Source: Piper betle (Eukaryota > Streptophyta > Magnoliopsida > Piperales > Piperaceae). Taken from it: a stretch of DNA of 64,000 nucleotides. Shown one piece after another: positions 47,876 through 60,565 of the stretch. The stretch is taken from contig JAURVB010010503.1 of NCBI GenBank assembly GCA_033002965.1, positions 26,140-90,139 of the forward strand, read 5' to 3'. A program made the position numbers and the translations under genes. Position 1 is the first letter of the stretch. Each line of letters opens with the position of its first letter. The notes under the pieces are model-generated. The model did no database searches. It was not told the origin of the DNA and was given only the letters and a program-made list of their open reading frames with translations.

Positions 47876-48934
47876 AAATAGTGGTGAGGCGTACAGTCAT
47901 CTCCCCCTCCCTTGCCTCTTTATATCTATGCAACAAGAAGGGGTTTGCAGCCATTTACTTTTTCAAATCATGAACTCTTCACTCCACCATGACCACACAT
48001 AGCCCTACTCCCCAAGAGACCCCTATCCAATAACCCACCACACCTTCGCATTAATCCATTGTCTATCCAAGCTCAACTCTCAAGTTCCGGTGGCACCTAG
48101 CCTGTCTTCCAACCCTAGCCGGGAATCCTAGCTTTAAACACTCTTGGCTATCGTGCAACGCGGTGATTGATGCTTTGATCATGTGGGTATGGTCATGGTG
48201 CAACCATGCCCCCTTTATTAAATAAATAAATTATTGGTTGTAAGCTAAAGGCGTAGCCCAACTAGATCAGTGGGGGTTCGTGATACGGATTATTAAGGGT
48301 GCAACTCACCGAGCCCTAGTAGTAGAAAATAAGAGGACAACCCGCAGATTGACGTCCAGCAGATCCCCCCACTCTCTCCTCCCCCTTAACAAGTTGCCAT
48401 CCCCTCTCTCCTTCCTCCTCTTATCGTCATCTTGATAAACTTTTGTTCTTCTTTTTCCCTATGCATGGGGCAATGTACTTCGGTTCTCATCTAACATTTT
48501 AACTGTTTTTCTGTAGTATGAGGCCCGAAATTTCATCATATTGTTGGTATTTTATTGTGATTTGTATGTTGTTTTTATGTATTATGTATCAAGTTTAATA
48601 ATTCCTAATAATCTGTTTGTCTTAAATCAGGTTACTCAAATAGTTGTGCAATAAGGATGAAATCTAATTCATAAACATCTTCGATAGATCAAATAAAATT
48701 AAAGTGATAGTTTGCCTTGGTATAAACACCAATACCTATGGTTATAAAATAAAGAACACACCTATGGTCATTATACTTTAGCTAAGTCAAAGAAATTTAA
48801 ATTAATTACCTATGGCCATAAAATAAAGAATACACCAAGATCGTTTTTATTAATTAGTTGGGTTATGTTTATAAATCTTTAATTTAATTTAAATTACCAA
48901 TTTGAAGGAATAATTTAGATTTATTAGTTTGTAC
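47876..48934. other. Intergenic, no feature recognised
   Basis: Mixed sequence with a pyrimidine-rich part near 48360-48460. No coding region, RNA gene or clear repeat was identified. Confidence 0.4.
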
Positions 48935-49140
48935 TTAAGATGGGTTGTTACAAAAAGTATCGGAATTAACTTGGGATTATATTAGATGGGTCAAAATTAG
49001 AATCTTTTAAAGTACTAGATGAGATTTCAAAAATAATTAGTCTCACATCCAATATTTACTAAGATAAAATCAATAAAAATTACTCTTATATCGGATACCT
49101 ACTAGTATAAGATCCTAAAATATTTGTCCAACATCCCACA
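48935..49140 (+). mobile_element. Eroded TRIM-family remnant
   Basis: An LTR end GGGTTGTTACA is followed by AAAAGTATCGGAATTAACTT and TATTAGATGGGT, aligning with the TRIM primer site and leader (AATGGTATCAGAACTGACCT, GTTAGATG). Two blocks near 49040 and 49095 (ACATCCAATATTTACT, GATACCTACTAGTATAAGAT) resemble TRIM LTR sequence. No boundaries can be set. Confidence 0.6.
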
Positions 49141-50722
49141 AAGTATTCCATCTCCACATCACAAAAATCCATGTTATTACTTACTTTTTTAATGCGGGCA
49201 AAGGCTTTGTCCAATTAATTTTTTGCCCACATGTCCATATTTTTTATAATGTGAGCTTTTTTTCTTTTTCTTTTTATTCCTCTAGAAAGTTGATATATAA
49301 TGTTTAATTTAGTAGCTTTTATTACTTAAGGAGACTTAATCAGGTTTTTTGTCAATAGAGAGCCAATATATAGTATAGTTGCGATACAGAAAGTAATAAA
49401 ATAAAGTTAATCCGGTAATTTAATTTTGGCCACAAAATAAGGTTTAACATTATAACTAAGTGATCATCCAGCAAAAAAAGACGATGGCGATCATCAAGTG
49501 TTACCGTTACTTGCAACTAAGAGAAAGACATCTCACATGATCAAGCAAATAAAACAAGACACGCCTATGTGGAACGGAATGGCGGATCAAGATATCAAGT
49601 GGTTTGCCTTTGCATGGAATTTCTAGCAGATCCTCGCTAGGTAGTTTGCCTTTGGTACAGTTCTGCTACATTATCATGCTTTGTCATAGCATATTCAAGA
49701 GTACCCGTCTCTTTATATATAGCTTCATATTTGGTCCTTCTTCTTGGAGACCTACCAAAGGATTGTTGTTCGTATATGTTTTACTTCCTCCTTCCTCCTT
49801 TAATTTGCTGGGTAGAGTGAAATGGGTGCAGAGACAGTATCACTTAACAGATACAAACAACACCTCAGACTTGCTTTATTGGTGTCTTACTTTATTCTGT
49901 CCAAATGTCCTCGGTAGTAGCAAAAGGTCGTTATCTCACAAATCGGACAGCATGCATGCGCCCTTTTTTTGCCCCCTCCCAGACGGACTAAAGTCATGGT
50001 TCTTCTGATGCTCATAATAATCAACCGAACAGACAAAGAATTGATTCACGGTTAAGTATCAGATGTGCTTGCATGGAATGTCTGGCATCGACGTGATTAA
50101 CTTCGTAGATATTAAATATGTATATATATATATATATATCAAAAAAATTTATTATATTCATATGTGCTATAACTTGACTTCGTCAAACCATATTTTTAAA
50201 ATATTTTCACTTAAAAACTTTCTGGCATTGAGTCTACTTTATAGTTTTTGAGTCAAATTTTATGGATGACCAGTGATAGATTTTATCACCGACTCCTTTA
50301 GGTTGAGTTAAGAAATAAAAATCATTTATACTTTTTTAAATTTGGCTATCAATATCTTAAAATCATCTATTTATAAATTATAAGTGTCAAAAGAGTAATA
50401 GTTTCAAGTAATATTTCTTTACTTAATTAAAAAGTAGCATAAACAACTCCGAATTGCTTGGAATTTGACTTCAAATCGAGTACAAGTTTCAAAATTTTAA
50501 ACTATCTCTAAACCAATAATATGCCAAATTTGTATTTATCGTTTTACTTGCATGCATTTGATCTCAAGAGGGAAGGTGCCACTTTCCAATTAATAACAAT
50601 TCGAACAGCTTTGCTGCAGCTGCCACTGTGGTGACACGCATATGCCTGACTGGAAAACCCCCCTGAAAACTTCTATCTATTGAACTTTAATTTCAACACA
50701 TGTTTAGTATGAATTTATTTAG

Positions 50723-50767
<45 letters not shown>

Positions 50768-52564
50768 AGACTGAAGCTCTCTCTTTCACAAATTTAGTGA
50801 TCAGTAAAGGGAAATGGACCACTTATCGAGAAAGGAGAGGGTGGTTCATGAATAAACCATTAACGGTGTTTAGCCAAAAAGTTTGCATTAATCCACATGT
50901 GAGTAAGTTTATAAACGTAGCTTGGCAAAAACTAGCTAGTTAATGAATATAATTGGTTGGCCTGATATATATTATGTAATTACCATGCTTTTAAATGAGC
51001 TTCTAAAAATTGAATGCCATGCAGGAAAGACATTATTTGGAACATATTATTGTCTACATATATTCAAGAAAAGCTACTGAAAAATGTTTGTGCCTTCTTC
51101 GGAGGAGCCGTTTATAAAAGTACAACAATTTAGCCAATCCTCAGCTTGTAATCTTTTAAGTTTTATCTTTCTGAATCATCTCCACTACAAATAAAATTAC
51201 AACTCCTTAGGAACTAAATCTTTGAGGGCTAATTGTAAGTGAAAAGGTTAGAGATTGAGTTCATAACATACTAATTGGATATTGTCTTACTAGCTTTAAT
51301 GCTTTAATATACTAATTTAATGGGGAAGAAGTGAAAATTTTCCTTTTGCTGTTCTGAAAACTCCTTTTTCTCCTTGTCTAGGCCGCATAATTAATTAGTC
51401 TACTTATTAAATATGAAAACCAATGTGCATAGCACCCTCTCTGATCATCATAGTCAGATAGTTTAGAATCAAGATTGTGGAGAATATTTGAAGGTTTAAT
51501 TTATAAATAGCGTATAACATTTTAAAAATATATGATTTAAAGTGACTACAAAGCTAGCTAACATGTTTTAGCTAATGGTCATTCTATAGATTAAGAATGT
51601 ATTTTAAAAAAGGTAAAATATTTAGCTATCGAGTGGGTAACAAATAAAACATTACAACTCGTAAGAAGCTAAATCGGTGAGACCTATTGTAAGTGAATAA
51701 GCTGGAGAATGAATTGACGATATGCAAGCTGGGACGTAGTCTTGCTATTTTATTTTCGGGGCTTTACAGGGAAATTTGTAACAATTTTTGGCTTTTGCTG
51801 TTCTAAAAACTCAGTTCTCCTCGTCTACTATTTGATGAAAACATATAGACATGTATAAGTTCACCTATTAATTTAATATGAAAACCAATGTGCATGCAGG
51901 CATGCTCTGTGATCATAATCAGATCATAGTTAAGAATCAACATTGTACTTGAGAATATATGAAGTTTCAATTTATAAATATCCTACAACATTTTGAAAAT
52001 ATGGTTTAAAGTGACTCCTAAGCTAGCTAGCTAACATCTTTTGTGATCACTTTGAAAGACTAACCACACTTCCGAATTCCCAAATGCTTATGATCAATCA
52101 TCACGATATGAGTACTATGCACTAGAGAAAACTGACATAGAAAAACTATAACAAGAAAAACATGCAAATACTACGTACACACGTACTACGTACATTTTTC
52201 TTGGTCATTTACCACAGCATGTACTCCTTCAAACAGTAATATATCAAATAGCACACACCTCGCACTCCTAGCTATTTTCATGAGCACACTATCAAAAATA
52301 AAAGACCAACAAAACATCATAGAAAGCATTAAAACCGAGAAGCTTGCCTACAATATAGTGATAGATATCATCATCAGTGTTTTCTTCGTCAATACATCCC
52401 AGTACTGATTGAGGTCTGGATCCATCCTTCATGTATATTTCATTGCTATGCAGCCTTGAAGATTTGTAACTCGCCTAACGTCAACATGTCCCATAGTTGG
52501 AAGCTATGGTAAAATGAAGCCACGAAGTAATGACAAGGTGAGTACTTTTGTCGTCTGATCAGTT
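49141..52564. other. Intergenic region downstream of the Dof gene
   Basis: AT-rich sequence with TA dinucleotide runs at about 50119-50138 and 50729-50764. Two partly similar segments lie near 51160-51560 and 51640-52040, with shared phrases ATTACAACTC-T-AGGAAC/AAGAAGC and AAACCAATGTGCAT, which indicates an old direct duplication of about 480 bp. The ORF at 49604-50008 has no recognisable domain. The part just below 52564 should contain the Dof 3' UTR. Confidence 0.45.
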
Positions 52565-53757
52565 CTATAGCATGTGGCTGGTTGAAGAAGATGAGAAACC
52601 AGTGAGATCTGTAGCACTCCATGCACTGCCACCACCCCAATATTGATCCTGCCCAGGAAGACACAAAAAGTTCCTATGCATATTCAAGCCAACATGACTA
52701 TCCTCCATCTTCACGGGTGCCATCTGAGTTATCAAACCACTTGAACTTGGTGCTCTCCCTCCCATGTTCATCTGATCAGCATTAGCAGCCTCTCCTTCAA
52801 ATGGGTACACGGAATGAGGTGCCTCCAACCCTGCAAGAAATGGGAACTGCTGAGTTTGTGGCGGTAATCTCCATTGCTGATCAATTGATCCAACTGACCC
52901 AGTGCTTGGACCTGGTCCCATATGGAACTCCATATTATTATCTGTTACCCCACCAGCTGCTTGGATTCCTCCATAGCTCAGACCAACATGATCATGGTGA
53001 GCAGAACTATACTGATCACTCAGATGGTGTAGGCCGCCGGCCATGAAAGGTAGATGTAGTTGTGGTTGAGGTGGGAGCTGGCCAGTTGATCCAGCTTCTA
53101 CCGGAGTAGTAGAAGAACGTTGGCCCGAAGAACTCGCCGGCGACTTGGCGGAGCTGCTGCCCTTGCTTCTTTTGTTTCTCCGGCAACCACCGCCGACCGG
53201 AACGTTCCTCATTGCTCCGCCCCTGGTCCAGTACCGGCGGCAGGTCTTGCAGAAGTGGCGGGGCTGGGAGAGGCTGTAGTTGTTGAAGTAGCAGAACTTG
53301 GTGTTGTTGGAATCACACCTTGGGCATTTCAAGGCCGCCTCTGGTTGTGGAATCTTCGCTACCCGGGCTCGATCTGCCATGGAGCCCGGCCGGATCGAGG
53401 ATGCAGCTGGAGCTGGTGGTGGTAGTGGTTGTTGTATTGACTGTCGTTGTTCTGTTGGTTGTTGATGATGTTGTTGAAGCTGCGGATTTCCATCTCCTAG
53501 CTGGTTATTTTGCTGCAGAAGTGTAATTTGATGTGAAGCAGAATGGAAGAAACAAATCTGCTAATTCCCATTAAGTATATTCAGGAAAATTCTTGATAAA
53601 AGGTGGGATATCTTTCCTTTAATTTGCTTCTTTTTGAGGAAAAGGAAGATAAGGGCAAGCAACAAAAACAAAAATAAAAATAAAGATCAAAGAAGAATAC
53701 CTGCTGCCAGTTAAGTAGTGGTGGATCTAGATAGAGTGGAATAGATGTAAAAACCAT
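52565..53757 (-). CDS. Dof-type zinc-finger transcription factor, 2 exons
   Basis: Exon 1 (53757-53701, 57 nt) encodes [19 protein letters not shown], the conserved start of the Dof clade that includes Arabidopsis DOF2.4, DOF5.1 and OBP3. A GT-AG intron of 188 bases (53700-53513) follows in phase 0. Exon 2 (53512-52565) continues for 315 codons, giving 334 residues. After a Gln/Pro-rich stretch (about residues 20-60), the Dof finger has Cys82, Cys85, Cys107 and Cys110 in CX2CX21CX2C, with [20 protein letters not shown] and [13 protein letters not shown] Ser-rich linker follows. The C-terminus ends [14 protein letters not shown], another clade signature. Dof proteins are plant-specific nuclear factors that bind AAAG cores; several members of this clade act in vascular or phloem development, so such a role is an inference here. 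No damage is seen and the gene appears functional. An internal Met at residue 64 is not the start, because it would lose the conserved N-terminus. Confidence 0.95.
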
Positions 53758-54728
53758 GGCGATTTTCTTTCTGCTTTTGGCTGGGAAAGTATGGTGGGCT
53801 TTGAAGATGGTGGAGAATCACATGTAATGGGAACCAGAAAGAGAGAAGCCGAAAGAGATTGGAGAAGATGGATATCAAAAAAGGGGAGAGTACCACTCTG
53901 GGTGGCTAATTCTCCTCTCTTTCCCTTTCTTTTTGCCTTAGCCTTGGAGTTCCTTCGCTTGTAAGCTTCTTAATTAGATGAGTGGATGCCCTCCTCTACT
54001 GTGTTGCATGCAAAGTGGAGATGGAAAAGATAATCAAACTGGGTAAAGGACAGTGTGGACTGCTGGAGATGAGGCCATGGTCTAAATCCAAGAGATGGAC
54101 TAATGGAGGCATACATGAATGGGGAAGGGGGTTAGGGAAAGGAAAGGTAATTGGGAGTGGGGAAGGTCTTAGTCACGCAACCCCACCCTTGTCACTTGTT
54201 GTCTTTTGATTCTTCTGCATGAAAAGAAAAATCCACCACTGTCCTGTGGTAGCCAATCATTCTTTCTAGATACCTCTTCTATACCACTCCAAGGGACAAT
54301 TTGATGCTTTGGGAAAAAAATTACATGGTTAATTTCTTTTTCCAAACAAAATTACATGATTGCTTACTATCACAAAATTGAAATTGATAAGAAATTAAAA
54401 ATATCTCTTGCTAATTACTAAAAATCCAATCTAATTAAAAATTATATTGCTCGTGTATCACAATCAGCAGCTACCTTCGCAAAGTTGATTGACATATTGA
54501 AGATCGATGATATAAGAAGATTCCATACATTAATAGTTTTTTAGAAAAAAGATTAAAGACTCATTTTGTCGTAGAAGTTCTTATAGAATTTATCTCGATT
54601 TATTCTGTGTTCTCTTTTTGTTCTTATTATGCAAAATTATTGTTTTCTATGAACATATATATATTGACTTAACTTGGGTCTACAAATGTACTATAATAAT
54701 TGTTGATATTTACATAATTTTGATGAGT
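53758..54728. other. Upstream region of the Dof gene
   Basis: The first 200 bases are CT-rich on the minus strand, as in many plant leaders. I did not find a convincing TATA box. No other gene is visible. Confidence 0.4.
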
Positions 54729-54876
54729 CACTACAAGAAAACAGGACATTCGTGGCAGCAAATTTATCATTGATGCTCTAGATTTGTCAAAAAAACATCG
54801 TCAGGAACTTTTTTTCTGAATTTTCTTCATATAAGCGACTGATTTGTCCTGATGCGCACCTAGTTTTCTTGTAGTG
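54729..54876. mobile_element. 148-bp CACTA-type MITE
   Basis: The left terminus CACTACAAGAAAACAGG and the complemented right terminus CACTACAAGAAAACTAGG are near-perfect inverted repeats with the canonical CACTACAAGAAAA start. The flanking triplets AGT and AAT differ at one base. It lies about 970 bases upstream of the Dof start codon. Confidence 0.85.
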
Positions 54877-57204
54877 AATAAATAGAAAGAAACAAAAAAA
54901 AGATGCATTTTATCATTATGAGTACTGAACACAAAAAAAAATTCATCAAAAAATTTATTAATATATTCTATATATATATATATCTTAACTTTCTTCGTGC
55001 TGAGGCTGTTCAATTTGTTCAATAAGTAATATTGTTTGTCATTTCTGATTTGCATGTAATGTACATAGCCCTTGAATATAATTAATTTTTTAAAAAATAA
55101 GGTTGACTTTAATTATAAATGGATCTAGCTTGAAACAAATTAATATATGTGCTAACAATTTTCAGCTGGAGTTCAAGAACAGGCATTCAGGCTCCCATGG
55201 AGCTTTCACATGCTCATAACATCCAAAGAAAGTAGAGGATGTATAAGCATACCGAATCTTAATCAATAAGTAATACATGTGAAATTAATTTATTAGATCT
55301 TATGAATAGATTTAAATATCTTTAATCTGATGATAAAGGAAAAAATTATGATGTTTTGAAGTAGAAGGATCATAATTTATGAGGGCTTGATAATGAAATT
55401 ATAATTTGACTAAAAAATATAGTAAAGTGCTAAACCTAATCGTAAATCTTACATATATATGTTCTTCTTCTGTTATTTTTCCTCGTTCTTCTCGTGAAGA
55501 AATCGCCTCGAAACGTATACCAATAGAGATTGACAAATAACGTAGAAAGAGAAAACACTAAGTGCATGCTGAGGTTTCTTTTTCTACCCACCACACAATC
55601 TAAGATGACCCATGTCAACGTTATTCATCATCCCATTATTCCTCAGCTTCCCTTACCCTTCCACACTTGCTTATGCAAGGATCAAGGGGAAAGGAGAGGA
55701 GGATGCCTACAACTTTTGAACAGAGCGAGCTATATTTCCTAATGTACTGTCTTTTTCTATTCATATTCTTTTGTAAAGAAAAAGTGAATGAGGAGAGAAC
55801 AGCCACAGAAGGATATATATTCTTATATATTATTATACACATATATTCATATATAGTTGAGTAGAGTATCAAAGTGAGGATTTGAATTCCCCTTCAATGG
55901 GGATGCGGACCCATGTACTTATATATTACCAACTGTTAGTGACATTTCACGTGGATGGAAGATTCTTTGCTGCTAAAGCAAACAATGCAGGTTAGCTCCT
56001 TCTCTCTGTAGTTTGATCTTGTTACTTAGTTACTTTGTCCATTTATCTGATGCATAGGAGAAACACAATGTGTTATGATGAAAATATTCCATACCTTTAA
56101 CAAATACCCATTTCAATTTACTCAAGTTATTATTGAAAGTTGCAAGATATTGTTATCATGTACATGGAAGAATCATGAGAATTAACTGCCAAGACGTTTC
56201 TTTGATTCTTCCTCATCTGCTTGTTTTCAGTTTTGCAAATGACAAGCAATACTGCACTGGTTCCAACATGCAATCCTTTACCGGGTTCTTCGAAGTTTGT
56301 AAGAATATGAACACTCAATCATGATGCGGAAACTGGAGACAAGATAAGAAACGGATTTATTGACAATCTTTGTACTATATTCAAAGTAGCATATATACAT
56401 ATGCACAGAGATAGTGACATTGTGATAGCATGCATCATCATCATCACTCTATGGGGATGATAAATGAGTCTAAAGTTAACGATCAAGAGCAGCGAGTCCC
56501 TGGTCGTTTATAACTGATTTGGGTACGAGTATTCTGGTCTAAAAATTGAGCATTGTCATCATATGCCTCGGTCCTAGAAAAGTTTTGGGTATCTTTTACC
56601 ACAATCATGCATGCTTCCTTGTCCTTGCAGTGGAACACCGTGGTCATTGCTGTCCTTCAAAAGTTCAAGGCTAATCTTCTACAACTCAATTGGCTTTGTG
56701 CAACCAGAAGCATCTCTCTTTTCTTTCGGTAAGTGCTTGCTTGCTAGTGACAAGATGGAGTTCTCTAGCTATATCTATTTGTCTTTAATGCATTACTATT
56801 ATCGGGAACGTCGAAAGGCCGAAGATGAGCAGGCTACCTTACACGTCGAGTACGCATGTGAATTTCGTAATTATCTAATTAAATATTCGAAAAGTATTGT
56901 TGTTATTTTGGTACAAAAATGTTCATGCTAGACCTCGGATGTTATGAAAATGAATTCAAATCATACAAATTTTGAGGAAATAAATGAAAGAACTTCTAAT
57001 TGTACGATGATTGTTGAATGCTATTTTTACTTGTAACCTTTGAATATGAGACACATCATGAATTAATGAAGTCCAAATTGACACATCAACATCACAATTT
57101 TCGAAAATGTCGAATATATATCTTAAGATTTTGCGTTTAATTTTCCAAAGCATATTTGAAGCATACAAATGGGAGAACATTTATTAATTTACAAGAATTG
57201 TTAG
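54877..57204. other. Intergenic, no gene supported
   Basis: AT-rich sequence with short TA runs (about 54968-54982, 55816-55860). The ORF at 56611-56931 has no recognisable motif. I see no splice-supported gene here, but a small lineage-specific gene cannot be excluded. Confidence 0.4.
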
Positions 57205-58180
57205 TTAGATGAGTTTTAATCTTGGCCTAAGTGCAACCTCACAAGTCTAAGTCATATCTTCAAACTCTTTACCCTAGTTCAAGATTTTATAACCACAACC
57301 TCAATAATATATTGGATTTTATCTCACAAGATATTTTATATCGGATGTGAGATTAATTTGATGCACCAATATTAGGAACGCCATTTAACAAGTACACGGG
57401 GACACATGAAAAAGGAGGGTAATAGAAGAAAAATGGAGAAAAAATGAGTGTGAAATGGGAGAAGAAAGCCCTCTTCATGTGCACTGCACCCCTAAATTAC
57501 ATTCCTAATAATTACTCAATTTTATGACCTTCGAAAATTTTATCCTTAAATTTCCTTCTTTGGCCCATGAGTTAAGTCTACCTTTATAAGGTTGTTCAGA
57601 GTTCGATTTACTTCAATACTCAACATGAAAAACTCAACTCAAAGCTTAATTTGATATTAAACGAGTTAAGCATGAGTTTGTGCTTGCAAGTAATAAAGAA
57701 TAAGATTTTTTTCCATATTTATCTTAATTTTTTTATACAAATATAACCAAATTATAAAATATCATTATATAACATCAAATTTAAATAAATTTATGTATGA
57801 TTAAATTATCTTTCATATATAATTATGTCAAATTTGAGATATTTTAATGATAAATTTAATTTTAGTTTGGATTATATGAAAAAAAGATATTAATAAATAC
57901 GAATCAAAGTAACTCAAATTTGATTCAAATTCAAACCATCAAATACTTTTAACTCGAGTCAAACTTGAAAACAAACGAGTTGAGTTTGAGTTAAACAAAA
58001 CTCTATTCTACTCGTCTGATGAGCACCCCTATATTTAGTTTAATCTACCATCTAATATAGTTCCATATTGACACTAATATCATCTGTATGTAACGGCTCA
58101 ATCCAAGTGGAACTGGATGCGGTTAACTTATCCCCTCAAAATGCTTGAGTTACAAATTTATAAACATACACAACTAATAT
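57205..58180 (-). mobile_element. Fossil TRIM-family copy, interrupted by later insertions
   Basis: Block 1 (57215-57365) aligns with the TRIM LTR (CCTAAGTGCAAC, CTAAGTCATATCTTCAAA, TCGGATGTGAGATTAA). Block 2 (57525-57582) aligns with the internal part next to the polypurine tract (TTTATCCTTAAATTTCC, TTTGGCCCATGAGTTA). Block 3 (58034-58180) gives the primer-site side and the second LTR (TCTACCATCTAATATAGTTC, then TGTAACGGCTCAATCC). DNA between the blocks is inserted. This is the oldest copy of the family in the window. Confidence 0.6.
57583..58033. mobile_element. hAT-like MITE inside the fossil TRIM
   Basis: The right end, complemented, reads TAGGGGTGCTCATCAGACG, an hAT-type terminus. The left end AAGGTTGTTCAGAGTTCG is a diverged match. 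The interior is rich in AACTCGAGTCAAACTTG-like motifs, as in the MITE at 58516. The target duplication is not resolved. Confidence 0.5.
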
Positions 58181-58515
58181 ATATATTTTTGTTTTTGGTG
58201 CTACATATATCGACAGTTTGTCATGATTTAATTCAATCGGTATTATCAAAGAAGCGGTTATCAAGAGACCCAGATTCGATTATAGCGTAATGTCATAAAA
58301 ATTAATTAAGGATGTTGAAAATAAATTAATTATCTTTCTTTATCAGTTTCCTCTCCCTTATTTTTTGAGAATATGCAAAGATTCCTATAAAAGCTTGCAT
58401 TTTGTCGACTTAAAAGAAATTTTGTCAATTTAAAAGTTGACTTGCTTTGTATATCATAACAAACTTCTTTCACTAATTAAGGTTCATCATCATTCTAATG
58501 TCTAGTGTCTGATAG

Positions 58516-59073
58516 TAGGGCTGCTAATTGAGCAAGTCAGATCGTGAGCATTTAGCGTTCGGTTTGGCTCGACTCGACTCGAAACTTGACATTTAACTAC
58601 TTGAGCTTGAACTCGACTCAAACTTGACTCGATAAAACAATATAATAATATAGTCTTTATATATATATATATATATATATTAATAAGTTTAATTGTAACT
58701 AGTAATATTTATTTATATACAATATAATAACATAGAAGTGAGATAGTGGAGATGGTAGGTATTGAAGTTAAAGGTTTGAGGTTGTAGGTTTAAGTTATGT
58801 TGACTACATTTTTTTAAGTAAGATACTTTTGACTTTTAATCGAGCCGGTTTCGAATTCACTAATGAGTTGGGTTCGAGCTCGTCAAAATTAAACAATTTA
58901 ACTATATTTGAGCTCGAGTCGAGCTCGAACGTATAAAAGATATTCGAGTCGAGTTTGAGCATGTATGTTAATAACTCGTTTGATCTCGAGTTGAGTTCGA
59001 ACGAACTTCGAGTTACTCGAGCCAAGCTCGAACACAAATTGAGCTTGCCTCATTCGCTCATTTAGCAGCTCTA
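58516..59073. mobile_element. hAT-type MITE, 558 bp, with 8-bp target duplication
   Basis: Terminal inverted repeats: TAGGGCTGCTAATTGAGC at the left and, complemented, TAGAGCTGCTAAATGAGC at the right (2 mismatches in 18). The flanks TCTGATAG (58508-58515) and TCTGATAC (59074-59081) form an 8-bp duplication with one mismatch, the hAT signature. The interior is full of GAGCTCGAGTCGAGCTCG-type palindromic motifs on both strands. A (TA)n run lies at about 58660-58680. No transposase is encoded. Confidence 0.9.
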
Positions 59074-59256
59074 TCTGATACCATTTGTTAGACTTCGATA
59101 CCACTTAGGGTTTAAGGGGTAAAAATTTTAATCTTGTGTAGAAGAAAAGTGAGAAGATGAATTATGTAGGAACAATGACGATTAGTTGGATGCTTGTCTT
59201 TGACTTTGGAGGACTAGCCCCAACTAGCGTACCTCAATTAGGAAGTTCCATACAAA

Positions 59257-60565
59257 TATATATATATATATATATATTCTACTATGCACTGCAACATTTT
59301 GCAGTGCATAGGCACCGTTTGGATTATAGACCGTTGATCAAAATCCAACGGCCCACAATCCACCCTGTATTTCCACCCCCCTTCACTTTTTTTTTCCTTC
59401 CCCCTCCCCACCGCCCTAGCCCTGCCCCGCCCCCGCCCCCAACCCCGCCCGCAGCCGCCGTCCCCCACAGCCTCGCCGTCGCCGTCTGGGGCCATCACCC
59501 CCGGGCACCCCCCGCCCCCCCCCAAACCTCTGTTTCCCTCCCCACCAGATTTCGCCCACCTCCGTGGGTGTCGCCATCCCCCTCCCACCCCCCGTCATTT
59601 TCATCCCCACACGGTTCGTAATAAAAACTAGACTCGCTCCCGAGTCAATATTACGAAATAAATTTTAAAAATAAAATAAATTCGTAATAAAAACTTGACT
59701 CACTCCTGACTTGAGTCAATATTATGAAATAAAATTTTAAAAAAATGTAAAAATAATTTTTTAATAAAAATTTGAGTCGTTCTTTAGTTGAGTCAATATT
59801 GCGAAATAAATTAAAATTAACTCGGGTTGGGAGCGAGTCAAGTTTTTATTACGAAATGTTTTTTTAAAATTTATTTTGTAATATGGACGCTACTTGGGAG
59901 CGAGTCAAATTTTTATTTTGAAATTATTTTTAATTTATTTTAAAAATTATTTTGTAATATTGGCTTGAGTCGGGAGCAAGTCTAGTTTTTATTACGAATT
60001 TAAAAAAATTGTAATGAAACCCTAATCGAGTGAGGAGCGAGTCATGTTTTTATTACGAAATTATTTTTAATTTTTTTAAAATTTATTGTATAATATTGAC
60101 TTGAGTCAGGAGTGAGTCAAATTTTTATTACGAATTTTTTTAAAAAATTATGTTGTAATATTGACTCGACTCAAGGGGATGAATTAAGTGAGCGGTTGAA
60201 AAATAGAGGTAGGTGGGGTGAAAACGGCGGGGGCCGACGGCGATGCCTGGGGCGTTGATGGGAGGGGGCGATGGCAAGGCGCAGGGGGATGGCTATGCCG
60301 GCAGAATCCGGTGGGGGGGGGGAAACGGTGGGGGAGCGCGACACCCGGGGGGTGATGGCCGGAGATGGCGACGGCGACGCAGTGGGGGATGGCGACTGCG
60401 GGCGAGGTGGGTGGGCGGGACCGGGGTCGGGGCCAGGGGCCAAAAAAAGGTGAAGTGGGGTGGAAACACAGGGTGGCTTGTAGGCCGTTGGAATTTGATC
60501 AAATGGCCCATAATCCAAACGTGGCCTATGCGCTACAAAACGTTGCAGTGCATAGTAGAATTACC

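Noticed and set aside
49604..50008. ORF of 134 codons
   Set aside because: No recognisable domain, no supporting splice context, hydrophobic random-like composition.
53120..53526. Plus-strand ORFs opposite the Dof gene
   Set aside because: They are shadows of the Dof coding sequence, caused by its GC- and CAA-rich composition.
56611..56931. ORF of 106 codons near the Dof upstream region
   Set aside because: No motif or homologue recognised. It may be chance, and an exon of a lineage-specific gene cannot be shown from sequence alone.
59157..59621. Proline-rich ORF of 154 codons and glycine-rich antisense ORFs
   Set aside because: These are low-complexity translations of C-rich/G-rich inverted arms, present on both strands. 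No domain or family match is visible.
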